Source of the DNA: Agrocybe praecox
Lineage: Eukaryota; Basidiomycota; Agaricomycetes; Agaricales; Agrocybaceae
Length of the DNA stretch: 20,226 nucleotides
Reading direction: 5' to 3'
Assembly (NCBI GenBank): GCA_964017145.1
Contig: CAXHKQ010000111.1
Location: forward strand, 1-20,226
In this document: positions 10,303-18,149 of the stretch, piece by piece
How positions within the stretch are numbered: the first letter of the stretch is position 1
Layout: every line of letters starts with the position of its first letter
Notes under the pieces: generated by a model
The model's input: the letters and a program-made list of their open reading frames with translations, nothing else
What the model was told of the DNA's origin: nothing
Database searches by the model: none
Translations under genes and position numbers: made by a program

Positions 10303-11611
10303 GCGCTCATTCTCAAAGCGTACGATTTCGACATCAAGTACATCAATACAACTGAATTCGGGCACGCTGATATATTATCGAGACTCATCAATACAAATAC
10401 GCCCACGATCGAAGATACCGTCATCGCAACAATCAAACTCGAAGCTGATATCAAATCTGTTCTAACCACTGCGATCGACAATCTCCCAGTCAAATTCAAT
10501 CAAATCGTCAAAGCCACATCAACATCTACAATTCTTCAACAAGTCATTTCATTCATCCAAACTAGTTGGCCGCACAACATCAATGATAATTCCGAACTCT
10601 GCAAATTTTTCGCTCGTCGTGACGCACTTTCCACGGCGCAAGGGTGTCTAATGTTCGCTGGCCGTGTCGTGATCCCCGACGTCTATCACAATCAAATTAT
10701 CAAGCAGCTGCATCAAGGCCACCCAGGCCAAACACGCATGAAAGAACTCGCACGAAGCTACGTTTATTGGCCCGATATTGACAAACACATCGAAGACTTT
10801 GTCCGCAACTGTGCACAGTGCGCCAGCACCGCAAAATCTCCAGTCAAAATTCCTCTTGCTCCATGGCCGACAACCGCTGGACCGTGGCAGAGAATTCATA
10901 TCGATTACGCTGGCCCTGTCAACGATTGGTACTACTTGGTTGTTGTCGATTCAAACTCCAAGTGGCCTGAAGTCGTGAGTACCAAAACAATTACCACTTC
11001 ATTTACCATCGACGCACTCTCCTACCGCCACCGACTCCAGCCATTCCTCTCCAGTCCGAATCGAAAAGCAAACAACAATACGACCGTCACCATGGCGTCA
11101 AGCCAAAACACTTGCAAGTCGGAGACTCCGTATTCGCCAAAATATACGGCATCAACAAATGGTCTTGGCTCCCGGTCGCATTATCGAACGTATTGGAAGC
11201 GCTATGTACAATGTGCTTCTCGACGAACCTACACGTCGTAATCATCTTATCCGTTCACACGCCGACCAGATTCGTCCGCGAACCCATAATGATTGTCAAG
11301 CTACAAACACACAGACATCATCCACTCAACTTCCATTCGACATTTTAATGGAAACATTCGAGATTACACCACACAACATAACATCATCATCGGCTCCGGC
11401 ACCAACACCTACACCAACACATACAGTCACACAAGCAGCTGCACCTCAACCAGCAATTGCACCTGCACCCAATCGAAATAGAGCTGCACCATCAGCAGTC
11501 CTTCCTGCGAACCAACGACCTGTCCGCCAACGTAAAGCTCCTGATTACTACGGCGATTACGGGGCGATTCTCTGCGCAACTGAAAAATTATTAGAATTAT
11601 TGATTAAGTAA
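10303..11611 (+). pseudogene. pol: Retrotransposon pol 3' part: integrase remnant with core deletion and frameshift
   Basis: This continues the gag-pol frame after the nonsense codon, starting with the tether region. The integrase zinc-binding region follows: HQGHPG and NCAQC near 10708-10830. Next come the first catalytic aspartate (HIDYAGP, codon at 10903) and VVVDSNSKWPEV. At about 11017-11022 the sequence jumps from the end of that core strand to a Pro-rich and basic C-terminal region in another frame. The expected SDNG block with the second aspartate and the AER-type glutamate are absent. A second frame change occurs near 11170, after a QVGDSVFAKIYG segment, and the last frame runs to TAA at 11611 through a P/T/A-rich tail with RQRKAPDYYGDY. 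The protein cannot catalyse integration. The deletion size can only be guessed from family lengths, at more than 100 codons. Confidence 0.85.
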
Positions 11612-11711
11612 TAAAACACACTGCCTCGTAGTAACGAACGTCCGAATTGCGATTCTATGATCATTCTTACCCAGACCACGAGGTTCGTGTACCAGCTATA
11701 CGCTTTCAGTT

Positions 11712-11727
11712 GCACCATACACGAATG
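11712..11727 (+). repeat. 16-bp direct repeat, copy 1
   Basis: GCACCATACACGAATG is repeated exactly at 11925-11940. Both copies are followed by TGTGTGCGTGA within 25 bp. The pair flanks the interval that holds the 46-bp palindrome and the TATCGATA cluster. Confidence 0.7.
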
Positions 11728-11744
11728 TGTGTGCATGTGTGCGT

Positions 11745-11790
11745 GAATGTGTTGCACCATTATGGTGCACCATAATGGTGCAACACATTC
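11745..11790. repeat. 46-bp perfect palindrome
   Basis: Two 23-base arms are perfectly complementary with no spacer; the centre is GTG|CAC at 11767/11768. The left arm starts GAATGTGTTGCACC and the right arm ends GGTGCAACACATTC. The symmetry stops abruptly outside. The arms contain the same GCACCAT motif that begins the flanking 16-bp direct repeats. Confidence 0.9.
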
Positions 11791-11819
11791 TGACGATTTA
11801 CCGATATAGATTTACAAAA

Positions 11820-11909
11820 TATCGATATTCGATATATCGCTATACGATAAAAAGGCATATCGATATTATCGATATCGGAAAAAATCGATATGGTATCGAT
11901 ATATCGATA
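11820..11909. promoter_or_regulatory. Cluster of five TATCGATA (DRE-type) octamers
   Basis: Exact TATCGATA occurs at 11820-11827, 11858-11865, 11867-11874, 11894-11901 and 11902-11909, with several near matches between. TATCGATA is the core recognised by the insect factor DREF. Here the octamers sit in a 90-bp AT-rich run ending in TTTCGACACCCCTA, with no gene start close by. They could be a regulatory cluster or simply a decayed simple repeat of the self-complementary unit ATCGAT. Confidence 0.6.
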
Positions 11910-11924
11910 TTTTCGACACCCCTA

Positions 11925-11940
11925 GCACCATACACGAATG
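11925..11940 (+). repeat. 16-bp direct repeat, copy 2
   Basis: Exact second copy of GCACCATACACGAATG, 213 bp after copy 1. Downstream sequence continues to resemble that after copy 1 for about 20 bp, so the duplication may be a little longer. Confidence 0.7.
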
Positions 11941-12130
11941 CGCCTGTGTGCGTGAGTAATCGTTTCTCCTCCGCTAATACAGCCGATTCGATTAATATAT
12001 TCGATTCTGTGTAATTACTGAAGCCGAATATGTTCATAGAATCGCGTTTGTTACTAGTTTGACGCGAATGAAGAATTTCCTCTCTTTGAGAAAATAATTA
12101 TTCGTCTAATATGTTGATAGAATCGCTCCG

Positions 12131-12414
12131 ATTGTATCGATTGCATATTGTTCCTAGAAGTCCAAACTACAAACAAATTTCTTTTAATTATTTTTACTTC
12201 GACTCTACAACGAGCTAGAGCCTTCCTAGATGAAAGAGCACGCTCATAGGTATACACCTGATTCGTGAGTAAGCAAGACTGTTCCCATAAACATTATGGA
12301 ATAGCAAGAGTGAAATGTATTCGATAGGTATATAAACACGATATGTATACATCAACTCGGCCATGTTTATGTCTCTAGGTACACTAATGACCATTGGCCT
12401 TCGGTCTGTAGCAC
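12131..12414 (+). repeat. Dispersed repeat R, copy 1
   Basis: These 284 bp align over their whole length with 18150-18443 in the same orientation, with small indels and substitutions. Shared blocks include ATTGTATCGATTGCATATTG at the start, GCTCATAGGTATACACCT, CCATAAACATTATGGAATAG and GACCATTGGCCTTCGGTCTG near the end. Both copies stop at the same GCAC/GCAC boundary. No open frame is conserved, so it is a non-coding repeat. Confidence 0.85.
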
Positions 12415-13204
12415 GTATTGTCCTTCTCTCTCTCTCGCTCGTGCATGCAGAGTGATCGTGAACGTGATTTTGTGCACGAAGCGAATGCTGACTCAAACGC
12501 TGACTGGCGTTTGTGCGAATTTGCAAATCGGCAAATCGCAATGCGAATTCGTTGCGATGAGATCGATTGCATTGCAAAATTCGCAGGTTTTACAGCTTCT
12601 GCTGTAAAATCCATAAAAATCTTTTCGAAATATTAGGTGTACAACCTTGCGCCCGCTGTTTTTGTCCAACTTTGAGGATTTATTGTGAAGAAACCGTTAC
12701 ATATTTCTTAATCAGAATTCTGACCAAAGTGTGCACTTAATCAAGAAATCAATTACGTTCGGTATCGATCGCCTGTGTAGATTTCGGATGGCCTCAGCCG
12801 TTAATAACAAACCATACACATGAAAAATCAAAAGCTTAGCAGGACTCCGGAATCACGATGTATGAAACGTGGAATTCATACGCGACACGATCTTTATCAT
12901 TGTCGTATGTGAGTATTTAAGTATTTAATACTCTTCCATGTACTAAATGTAAATGGTAGGGGGGAACGATATAATAAAAAGTATTTGAGCGCATCGATAA
13001 GCCTAAGCCTTACTAGACTTCGATTTAGAGAAGAAAAACATGACTTCGCGCGAATAACGTACATTTGGCTCAAACACGGAAATGTTCAAACGAAAACAAG
13101 ATCGTGATGCAAACTGATAAAGACCTATGTTTTGATGCCATTACGTTCACAGATACCCAAGCTTACTGTATGCCCATCTTAGTAGATTTGCATCAATCAG
13201 AACG
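12415..13204. other. Intergenic region with a small hairpin
   Basis: A CT-rich run lies near 12422-12438. A hairpin at 12588-12609 has arms TTTTACAGC and GCTGTAAAA with a 4-base loop. Loose inverted repeats of GCGAATTTGC and GCAAAATTCGC lie just before it. No gene is supported here. Confidence 0.45.
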
Positions 13205-13796
13205 ACCGCTAGACACTGATAAACAAAAACGGCGGGCACACGGCACTTCGTTTCTGAACATCTCCAGTTTGGCTAAATTCGGCCTCTGTCCAGACCAAAT
13301 TTCGTCGGGCGTCTTTCCGGTCGTTCGATTGACTGATCAATTCAGCAAATACGTAGCGAGGTGGCTGATCTATTCGAAGATCAGCGTCATCCAGTTTCCA
13401 GCATGCACTTTGCACGCCCCACAATTGTGCGATTCATTCGCTTAGCCGTGCCATTCTGCGTTTAATTAACTCTCTCTCATGCGATATTCCTGCATCTTCG
13501 CAAAACTTTTGCATCGCACTAAATTCTGTGATAATGTCTGATCGAAGGCGTTCAATGTTCTGGTCGCAATGATTCACGGCCAAGCGTTCGTATGCGGAAA
13601 TCAAATTGACAACTGCAGACTTTTCAGCGAGGAAAGAGACAAATTCGTTACGTGAGAAATCGTCAATTATGCGAACAAAATATCGTGCGCCACCAAGCGA
13701 TTTATTCTCCATGGGACCGCTAGCAATTCGAGAATCTACATCGTCTTGATTCTCATGTTTGGCGGCCCAACAAGGAAACTGCGAGCCACCTTCCAT
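13205..13796 (-). pseudogene. Copia-type (Ty1/copia) integrase relic
   Basis: Read on the minus strand from 13796 to 13434, a 120-codon stretch carries GPMENKSLGGARYFV and IIDDFSR, then FLAEKSAV, LRSDIITEFS and FCEDAGISHE. This is the order of the Ty1/copia integrase core: a GPM...GGARYF strand, the DDFSR block, the LRSD-x2-TEF strand with the second catalytic aspartate, and the FC..GI.H helix. In the SD-NG-TEF position the Asn-Gly has become Ile-Ile. After stops and a frame change, RMNRTIVGRAKCML appears at about 13440-13395, matching the helix that follows the catalytic glutamate. A third, badly decayed stretch runs to about 13209. The glutamate is not recognisable. No LTRs, Gag or RT were found. 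It is old and inactive. Confidence 0.7.
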
Positions 13797-13799
13797 TTC

Positions 13800-15344
13800 G
13801 CGGAACTCTCACACCGCTGAACGACAATCTATCGCACTCAGCCTTCAATTCAAACATGCCGGTAACAGTTAGGCTGTTCACAGCCAATCTACACCTGACA
13901 CCTTATCCGACAATACCATTTGCATTTGCATTTCGCGAAGCAACAGCCTACGATTTTTGTTATCGATTTGTTGTGTTATCGATCCATCATAGGTTCACCT
14001 CTAGCGTTTTGATCCAAGTAAAAATGACCTTTCTATTTCTCCAGCTCATTGTCTCGCTCGTTCCCCTTTACATACCAGATTCATAGGTCCGTAGATAGAC
14101 GGGAATTCGCAAAGCTAATGATATATATTCACCAAATTCGCTAATAAATCGATATGCAAATTGGCTTTGCACATTTATTATGCACGTGTGCTATTGCGCA
14201 ATGCAATGTACTTTGCGGACGAGTAACAGGCATATCGGAATATCAGTAGCGATAGTTTAAAACTGGGATTTATTCGTCATAATCCAATGGATATCACGAA
14301 AGAACTATCAAAGATATCTTGTTCGGATTGAAGCCATCACATGAGCGAAGGTTTCGTTATATTGACCACTTTGGCTAAATGCGATCGAAAAATGTGCATG
14401 GAAAATGTTAGCTGAAAAATAGTGTTTTTCGTGATTTCGAGTCAATTTTTGCAGTTGTTGATCAAATTGAGGTTACAATTTATATTTTGTATCATTGGTA
14501 AAGACGGTATCAACTCTTACGTAGGTTTAAAGACCTTTTGTCTATTGCTTCCTGCAATCAATATTTTCGAACGTGTTGGCAATATTTGTAATATTTAACG
14601 TTCAGGATACCCGAAATATATTCTATATCTATTGCCAATTGAAATCCGTTGCAAAATGCATGATTTCGCACCCAGTTTTCCACTTCCCGCAAATTATCGT
14701 TTTCTTGGAATCATGAGCTCGAACATCTTATGCCTTGAAGATGAGGTGCTAATCATCGAATTCGAGAAGGCGAACGACATCCTCTTCAATTTGAAGCATC
14801 AACAGCTCCGCGACAGAGAAGCAGTTTTAACAATTCGCTGTCTCCGTTTTCGTCGCCGGCGGGCGAAGACGGGCTCACTGTATGCATGCCTATGGTAAAC
14901 GCCATCTTCGTCGACGGCGTCGATGACGACGACGGGCTCACTGTATTCCAAAACTGACAACAACAACACAAACGTTGAATCCAATCGTCAAAGAAAGCCC
15001 GAAAGGCCGAAAGTCGACAAAAATGGATGCAGGACTCAAATACAAAGAATTTTCTTAACATTTCCTACGCCGGATAATTAAAGACAATGTGGACATTTGA
15101 AACACGTTATATATTGCAAGGAACAAATATGCCGTATATTTTGGATTATTACAGAATAGGATTATTCGTCCTCCTCGCTCTCTTCATCGTAACGTCCATC
15201 TCTTTTACGCATCATCTCTCCAACTCTAACCCTATTTCTTTATCCAGTCGATCATTTCTCTTTCTCGCTGGACTGTCTTTAAGAAAGACGGGTTTTGGCC
15301 AACCCTGCAGTCATCTGGCAATAGTTGTTGTTGTTCGTTTTCGG
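13800..15344. other. Intergenic region with a 63-bp tandem duplication
   Basis: GACGGGCTCACTGTAT occurs at 14868-14883 and 14931-14946, with related TTCGTCG...GGCG sequence before each, so a unit of about 63 bp has been duplicated. A plus-strand open frame at 14632-14898 begins with ATG but has no recognisable domain, and a minus-strand frame at 14786-15061 largely reads the duplicated unit. TTATCGAT elements occur near 13958 and 13977. Nothing here is called as a gene. Confidence 0.45.
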
Positions 15345-15398
15345 TGGCAACACTTGTGTCTTGTGCATGCATGCATGCACAAGACACAAGTGTTGCCA
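15345..15398. repeat. 54-bp perfect palindrome with outer arms
   Basis: Twenty-six bases on each side of a central AT (15371-15372) are perfectly complementary. The left arm begins TGGCAACACTTGTGTC and the centre is a GCATGC run. Outside it, TCATCTGGCAA at 15311-15321 is complementary to TTGCCAGATGA at 15393-15403. The ancestral inverted duplication was therefore longer, and the left arm later gained an insert ending in a second GGCAA. It lies about 110 bp before the duplicated transcription unit. Confidence 0.9.
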
Positions 15399-15536
15399 GA
15401 TGACCGACTGGTATTCCAAGAAATTCCAGATTTTCAAAATGGCTGACTTCATCCATTTTGCTTGTACCATGCTGTATATTGAGTATGTCATGTTGCATCG
15501 TCTCCGATCCTCGTACAACAAAACGCAAAACGATAT

Positions 15537-15574
15537 TATATAAGGGCGGACCAACGTTGGATAATCGTCATTAA
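15537..15574 (+). promoter_or_regulatory. Core promoter of copy 1 (TATA plus initiator)
   Basis: TATATAAG lies at 15537-15544 and an initiator-like TCATTA at 15568-15573, with the predicted first transcribed A at 15570, 33 bases after the first T of the TATA box. The same spacing is found in copy 2. The sequence between, GGGCGGACCAACG, is conserved. Confidence 0.6.
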
Positions 15575-15755
15575 ACCGTCGAAGATCGTTCGAGTTACAA
15601 CATTGTTTCTTGTGAGTATTTCCAGTGATCTGCAGTTCAGTGCCACCTCCTTGTGCCTCCTTGTGCTATTTGTAAGATCTTCCAGTGCAATTCTTGAAAT
15701 CGGACTTCTCCAGTGCAAAAAAACGCCATCAGCCACCAGCCACACCCAGTCGAAC

Positions 15756-16562
15756 ATGGAAATCGATCAGCCCGCTCAGCGAAACCCCTCGAAGATCGTT
15801 CGTTTTTGGGAGTCGCAGCCCAGTGTTTCGATCGCTCAACAGCAACAACCACAGGAGATCCGGGCGGCGGCAGCAGATCCGGCACCGGTACCAGCGGGAT
15901 TTCGCGAGGATGTCCGGGACAACGTCGTCGACGCGAATGTCGACTTGAATGCGGCTGTGCCCGTCGAGCCCCGATTCGCTCAGCAGCAGCAGCCACAGCC
16001 GATCGAGGCGGCCGCAGCGGAGCAGGCGCCGCATCCCGCCGGAATCGATGATGCCCAAGACAACGCCGACGATGGCGAGTCGGATGAATACATCGATGTG
16101 GTTGGGCTCGACGAGCCGTCGCCGATCCATCGTTCGTGGACCAGAGCTTCGGACGAGATCAAAAACCGAGACGTCGAAATGCGGACCGACGAGGATGCCG
16201 TTGTCGTCCATGTGGAGCAGCCAACTCAGCCACCGGCGCCGATTGTCCAGAACGGCTGGCAGCTGACACCGCCAGTGACACCGATGGTCTCTGCCAGGCA
16301 GCCGACACCGATGGTCTTTGAAAGGCAGCCGACACCGATGGCCTTTGCCGGGCAGTCTACACCGATGGCCGTGGCCGGGCAGCCGACACCGATGGCCATG
16401 GCCGGACAGCCCACACCATCACCGATGGCCGAGTGCGGAGATGTGGAAGCCATGTGCTATCATTATGCATATCTCACACACATCGCCATGCAAAAATTGC
16501 AGTACCACCGTGCTAATCTAGAATATGCGCTCTGGCTGCGGCATGCGATGTTTGGCTATTGA
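15756..16562 (+). CDS. Unrecognised intronless protein, 268 aa, copy 1 of a duplicated pair
   Basis: I do not recognise this family. The start is ATG 15756 (CGAACATGG): no ATG lies between the predicted transcription start and this codon, and copy 2 has the same start, while the open frame further upstream lacks any ATG. Parts in order: a conserved N-terminus (RNPSKIVRFWESQPS); a Gln run (AQQQQPQ) and an Ala/Pro/Val-rich stretch; an acidic patch at about residues 105-123 with EYIDVVGLDE, which resembles a SUMO-interacting motif; a segment with HRSWTRASDE; a nonapeptide repeat of the type QPTPMxxAG at about 170-226 (six units, some degenerate); and a C-terminus at 228-268 starting GDVEAMCYHYAYL, which looks helical and is aromatic-rich. 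There is no signal peptide, membrane segment or known enzyme motif. A soluble, largely disordered protein with one small folded C-terminal domain is the reasonable reading. The coding sequence is GC-rich between AT-rich flanks. Confidence 0.78.
   Translation: MEIDQPAQRNPSKIVRFWESQPSVSIAQQQQPQEIRAAAADPAPVPAGFREDVRDNVVDANVDLNAAVPVEPRFAQQQQPQPIEAAAAEQAPHPAGIDDAQDNADDGESDEYIDVVGLDEPSPIHRSWTRASDEIKNRDVEMRTDEDAVVVHVEQPTQPPAPIVQNGWQLTPPVTPMVSARQPTPMVFERQPTPMAFAGQSTPMAVAGQPTPMAMAGQPTPSPMAECGDVEAMCYHYAYLTHIAMQKLQYHRANLEYALWLRHAMFGY
16263..16436 (+). repeat. 27-bp coding minisatellite, copy 1
   Basis: Repeats of a CAGCCGACACCGATGGCC-type unit (27 bp) encode QPTPMxxAG. About six units are visible, the first and last degenerate. 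Copy 2 (19180-19287) has about four, one of them shortened to 21 bp. Confidence 0.85.
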
Positions 16563-16804
16563 ATGAATAGTTGGGACAAATGAAAAATGGAGAAAAAAAT
16601 GAAGAAAAAAAACAAAACCATTTAAAAAAACACAAAAACACGAAAACACAAAAAAAAGAGAGAAAAAACATAAAATGACGACCAAACGACTGTAAAAACA
16701 ATTATTGGACGTTGAAAAAAAAACCATAAAATAGTTTTAAGGTCATATTAATTAGTAGACATAGTTTGAAATTATTTGTAACGAAAAATGAGAAAATTGA
16801 ATGA

Positions 16805-16810
16805 AATAAA
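16805..16810 (+). terminator. Polyadenylation signal of copy 1
   Basis: AATAAA is followed within 25-30 bp by a GT-rich ATATGTGTGGACAGTG. The arrangement is the same at 19612 in copy 2. The preceding 3' UTR (16563-16804) is exceptionally A-rich. Confidence 0.65.
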
Positions 16811-16848
16811 AATCATTCAAACCAAAAATATGTGTGGACAGTGTCACG

Positions 16849-17202
16849 ATGATTTATACCTGGAATTTGGTTAACCAGTCGTTGCTGGGTTCGTTTGAAG
16901 GTTTAGGTGGCCATGCTATATATCAAAAGAAAGGTGAGACGTTGATCTTCAACATACAACTATTTTTCAAACGATTAAGAGTTAGTTGCAAGCACACTGC
17001 GCTGTTGAAAATGTCGATGTATGTGCTGAAAAACGATAATTTGCGGGAATTCGAAAACTGGGTGCGAAATCATGCATTTTGCAACGGATTTGACGATAAA
17101 TGCCCGCAATACATAGGATATATGGTGCAACGATTCTCGGGCATACATCTTAAACCTCTATCCAGTTTAAACCATTTTTTCATTAGTTCCTACTTTACAT
17201 AA
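16849..17202 (+). CDS. Doubtful ORF, 117 aa, no recognised domain
   Basis: An open frame from ATG 16849 to TAA 17202 starts where the homology between the two duplicated units ends. It contains WNLVNQSLLGSF, KKGETLIFNIQLFFKRLR and NWVRNHAFCNGF. Composition is mixed rather than low-complexity, which argues for past coding, perhaps a transposase fragment or a lost exon, but no family is recognisable. There is no promoter of its own and the ATG context is poor. It is listed as a candidate only. Confidence 0.25.
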   Translation: MIYTWNLVNQSLLGSFEGLGGHAIYQKKGETLIFNIQLFFKRLRVSCKHTALLKMSMYVLKNDNLREFENWVRNHAFCNGFDDKCPQYIGYMVQRFSGIHLKPLSSLNHFFISSYFT

Positions 17203-18149
17203 GTGTAATAAACAATATAAAAATTATGCGAAAACATCTACAGATCCTTGCAATTGCTAAGAACCGAGGGGAAAGTAAATTCCCTAAAGATATGAAAATG
17301 ATGTTTAGATTCCCAAAAACTGACAATTGTAAAAATCAACAAAATGTCGATATAATTTACTGATTGGCCTATGAATGGCGGTCTCATTTACGGTTTTATC
17401 TGTATTCGGCCCTCAGTGACTATTCTAAATCTTGTCTCCAGGAAAAGATTGAGGCTGTATAAATCGCGAAAAATTGTGATTTTTGCAAGGGTTAGGGCCA
17501 AATACTTTTCGAAGGTGATCTTGATATTCCAGGATCGCCGAATTTTGGCTGTCGGCCTTGAATGAGACGGCCTTGAATGTAGAGGATTCTAAAATGTTTT
17601 CATCAACAAGTTTGTGTTTTCGTCACTTTTCCCGGGACTTTGTGAACAATGTAGTAATACCGATTTCTAAGCGCTAGTTTGAAATACTAGACAATGAATT
17701 ACAAGGTTAGTACCCATGAGCGAGCACCATATTCATGAAAATTGAAGGTTCACCACTGAACAACGGTTCACTATATTCAATTATAATTTTCGCTAATCGC
17801 TAAATATTCATCTCAGGCATAACGTTGCCATTTTTCATATTTCTGGCTCTAGTAATACTCGGTCCATCGAGCAAAACCTTGCATGGTGTAAAATTCGATG
17901 ATTTCATATTATGTCTAAGCGTTGCTTCGCAAGGGCGAGACATGCATCCATGTATTATGAATTAGCCGCATGCGTTTTCATTCAATTCTCGAAAGTTCTT
18001 TGTTGTGAACCGTTCAACATTTTGGGATACACATTTCAGTACAAAGTCTGGTGATTTGCACTGAAAATATGTTTTTTTCAAACGTTGAAACGACCCAACC
18101 ATGATAGTTTCTTAGAACAATTTGAATGCTTATGTTGCTGATATTGAAA
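17203..18149. other. AT-rich spacer between the two gene copies
   Basis: No gene, RNA or clear repeat was found here. Short open frames (for example 17371-17565) lack domains. Repeat R copy 2 begins at the right edge. Confidence 0.45.

Larger units (their letters stand above)
7265..11611 (+). mobile_element. Defective Ty3/gypsy (mag-type) LTR retrotransposon
   Basis: Order: 5' LTR 7265-7425, primer-binding site 7427-7439, short leader, fused gag-pol from 7543, and a C-terminal pol remnant to 11611. The fused gag-pol, two zinc knuckles, DTAS protease, the RT motif CADFSTGLNDAL and the YMDDI active site suggest the mag lineage of Metaviridae; lineage is inference from motif style. No sequence resembling the 5' LTR and no polypurine tract could be found after 11611, so the 3' LTR is lost or too diverged to see. 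A target-site duplication therefore cannot be tested. The element lies in the same orientation as the host gene, 113 bp into its second intron. It is non-functional: a nonsense codon, a deleted integrase core, a frameshift and a missing 3' LTR. Confidence 0.9.
15507..16857 (+). repeat. Segmental duplication unit, copy 1
   Basis: This unit aligns with 18444-19660 from the promoter (CCTCnTACAACAAAACGC) to just past the polyadenylation signal (ATATGTGTGGACAGTG, GATGATTTAT). It is longer than copy 2 because of extra coding repeats, a Gln-rich insert and a longer A-rich 3' UTR. Homology stops sharply at both ends, and the unit is a complete transcription unit. Confidence 0.88.

Noticed and set aside
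9912..10355. Second-frame ORF inside the RNase H region
   Set aside because: Shadow of the gag-pol frame, which carries the catalytic motifs.
15610..15640. Possible intron in the copy 1 leader (GTGAGT...TGCAG)
   Set aside because: Only about 26 bp between donor and acceptor, too short to splice, and the donor is lost in copy 2 (GTGACG).
15603..15755. Upstream extension of the copy 1 open frame
   Set aside because: There is no ATG in the extension, and the aligned region of copy 2 is not open over the same length. It is 5' UTR.
15729..16211. Long antisense frames in both duplicated genes (also 18670-19128)
   Set aside because: They are conserved only because the sense sequence is nearly identical between copies. 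The sense frame has the promoter, first-ATG start and polyadenylation signal.
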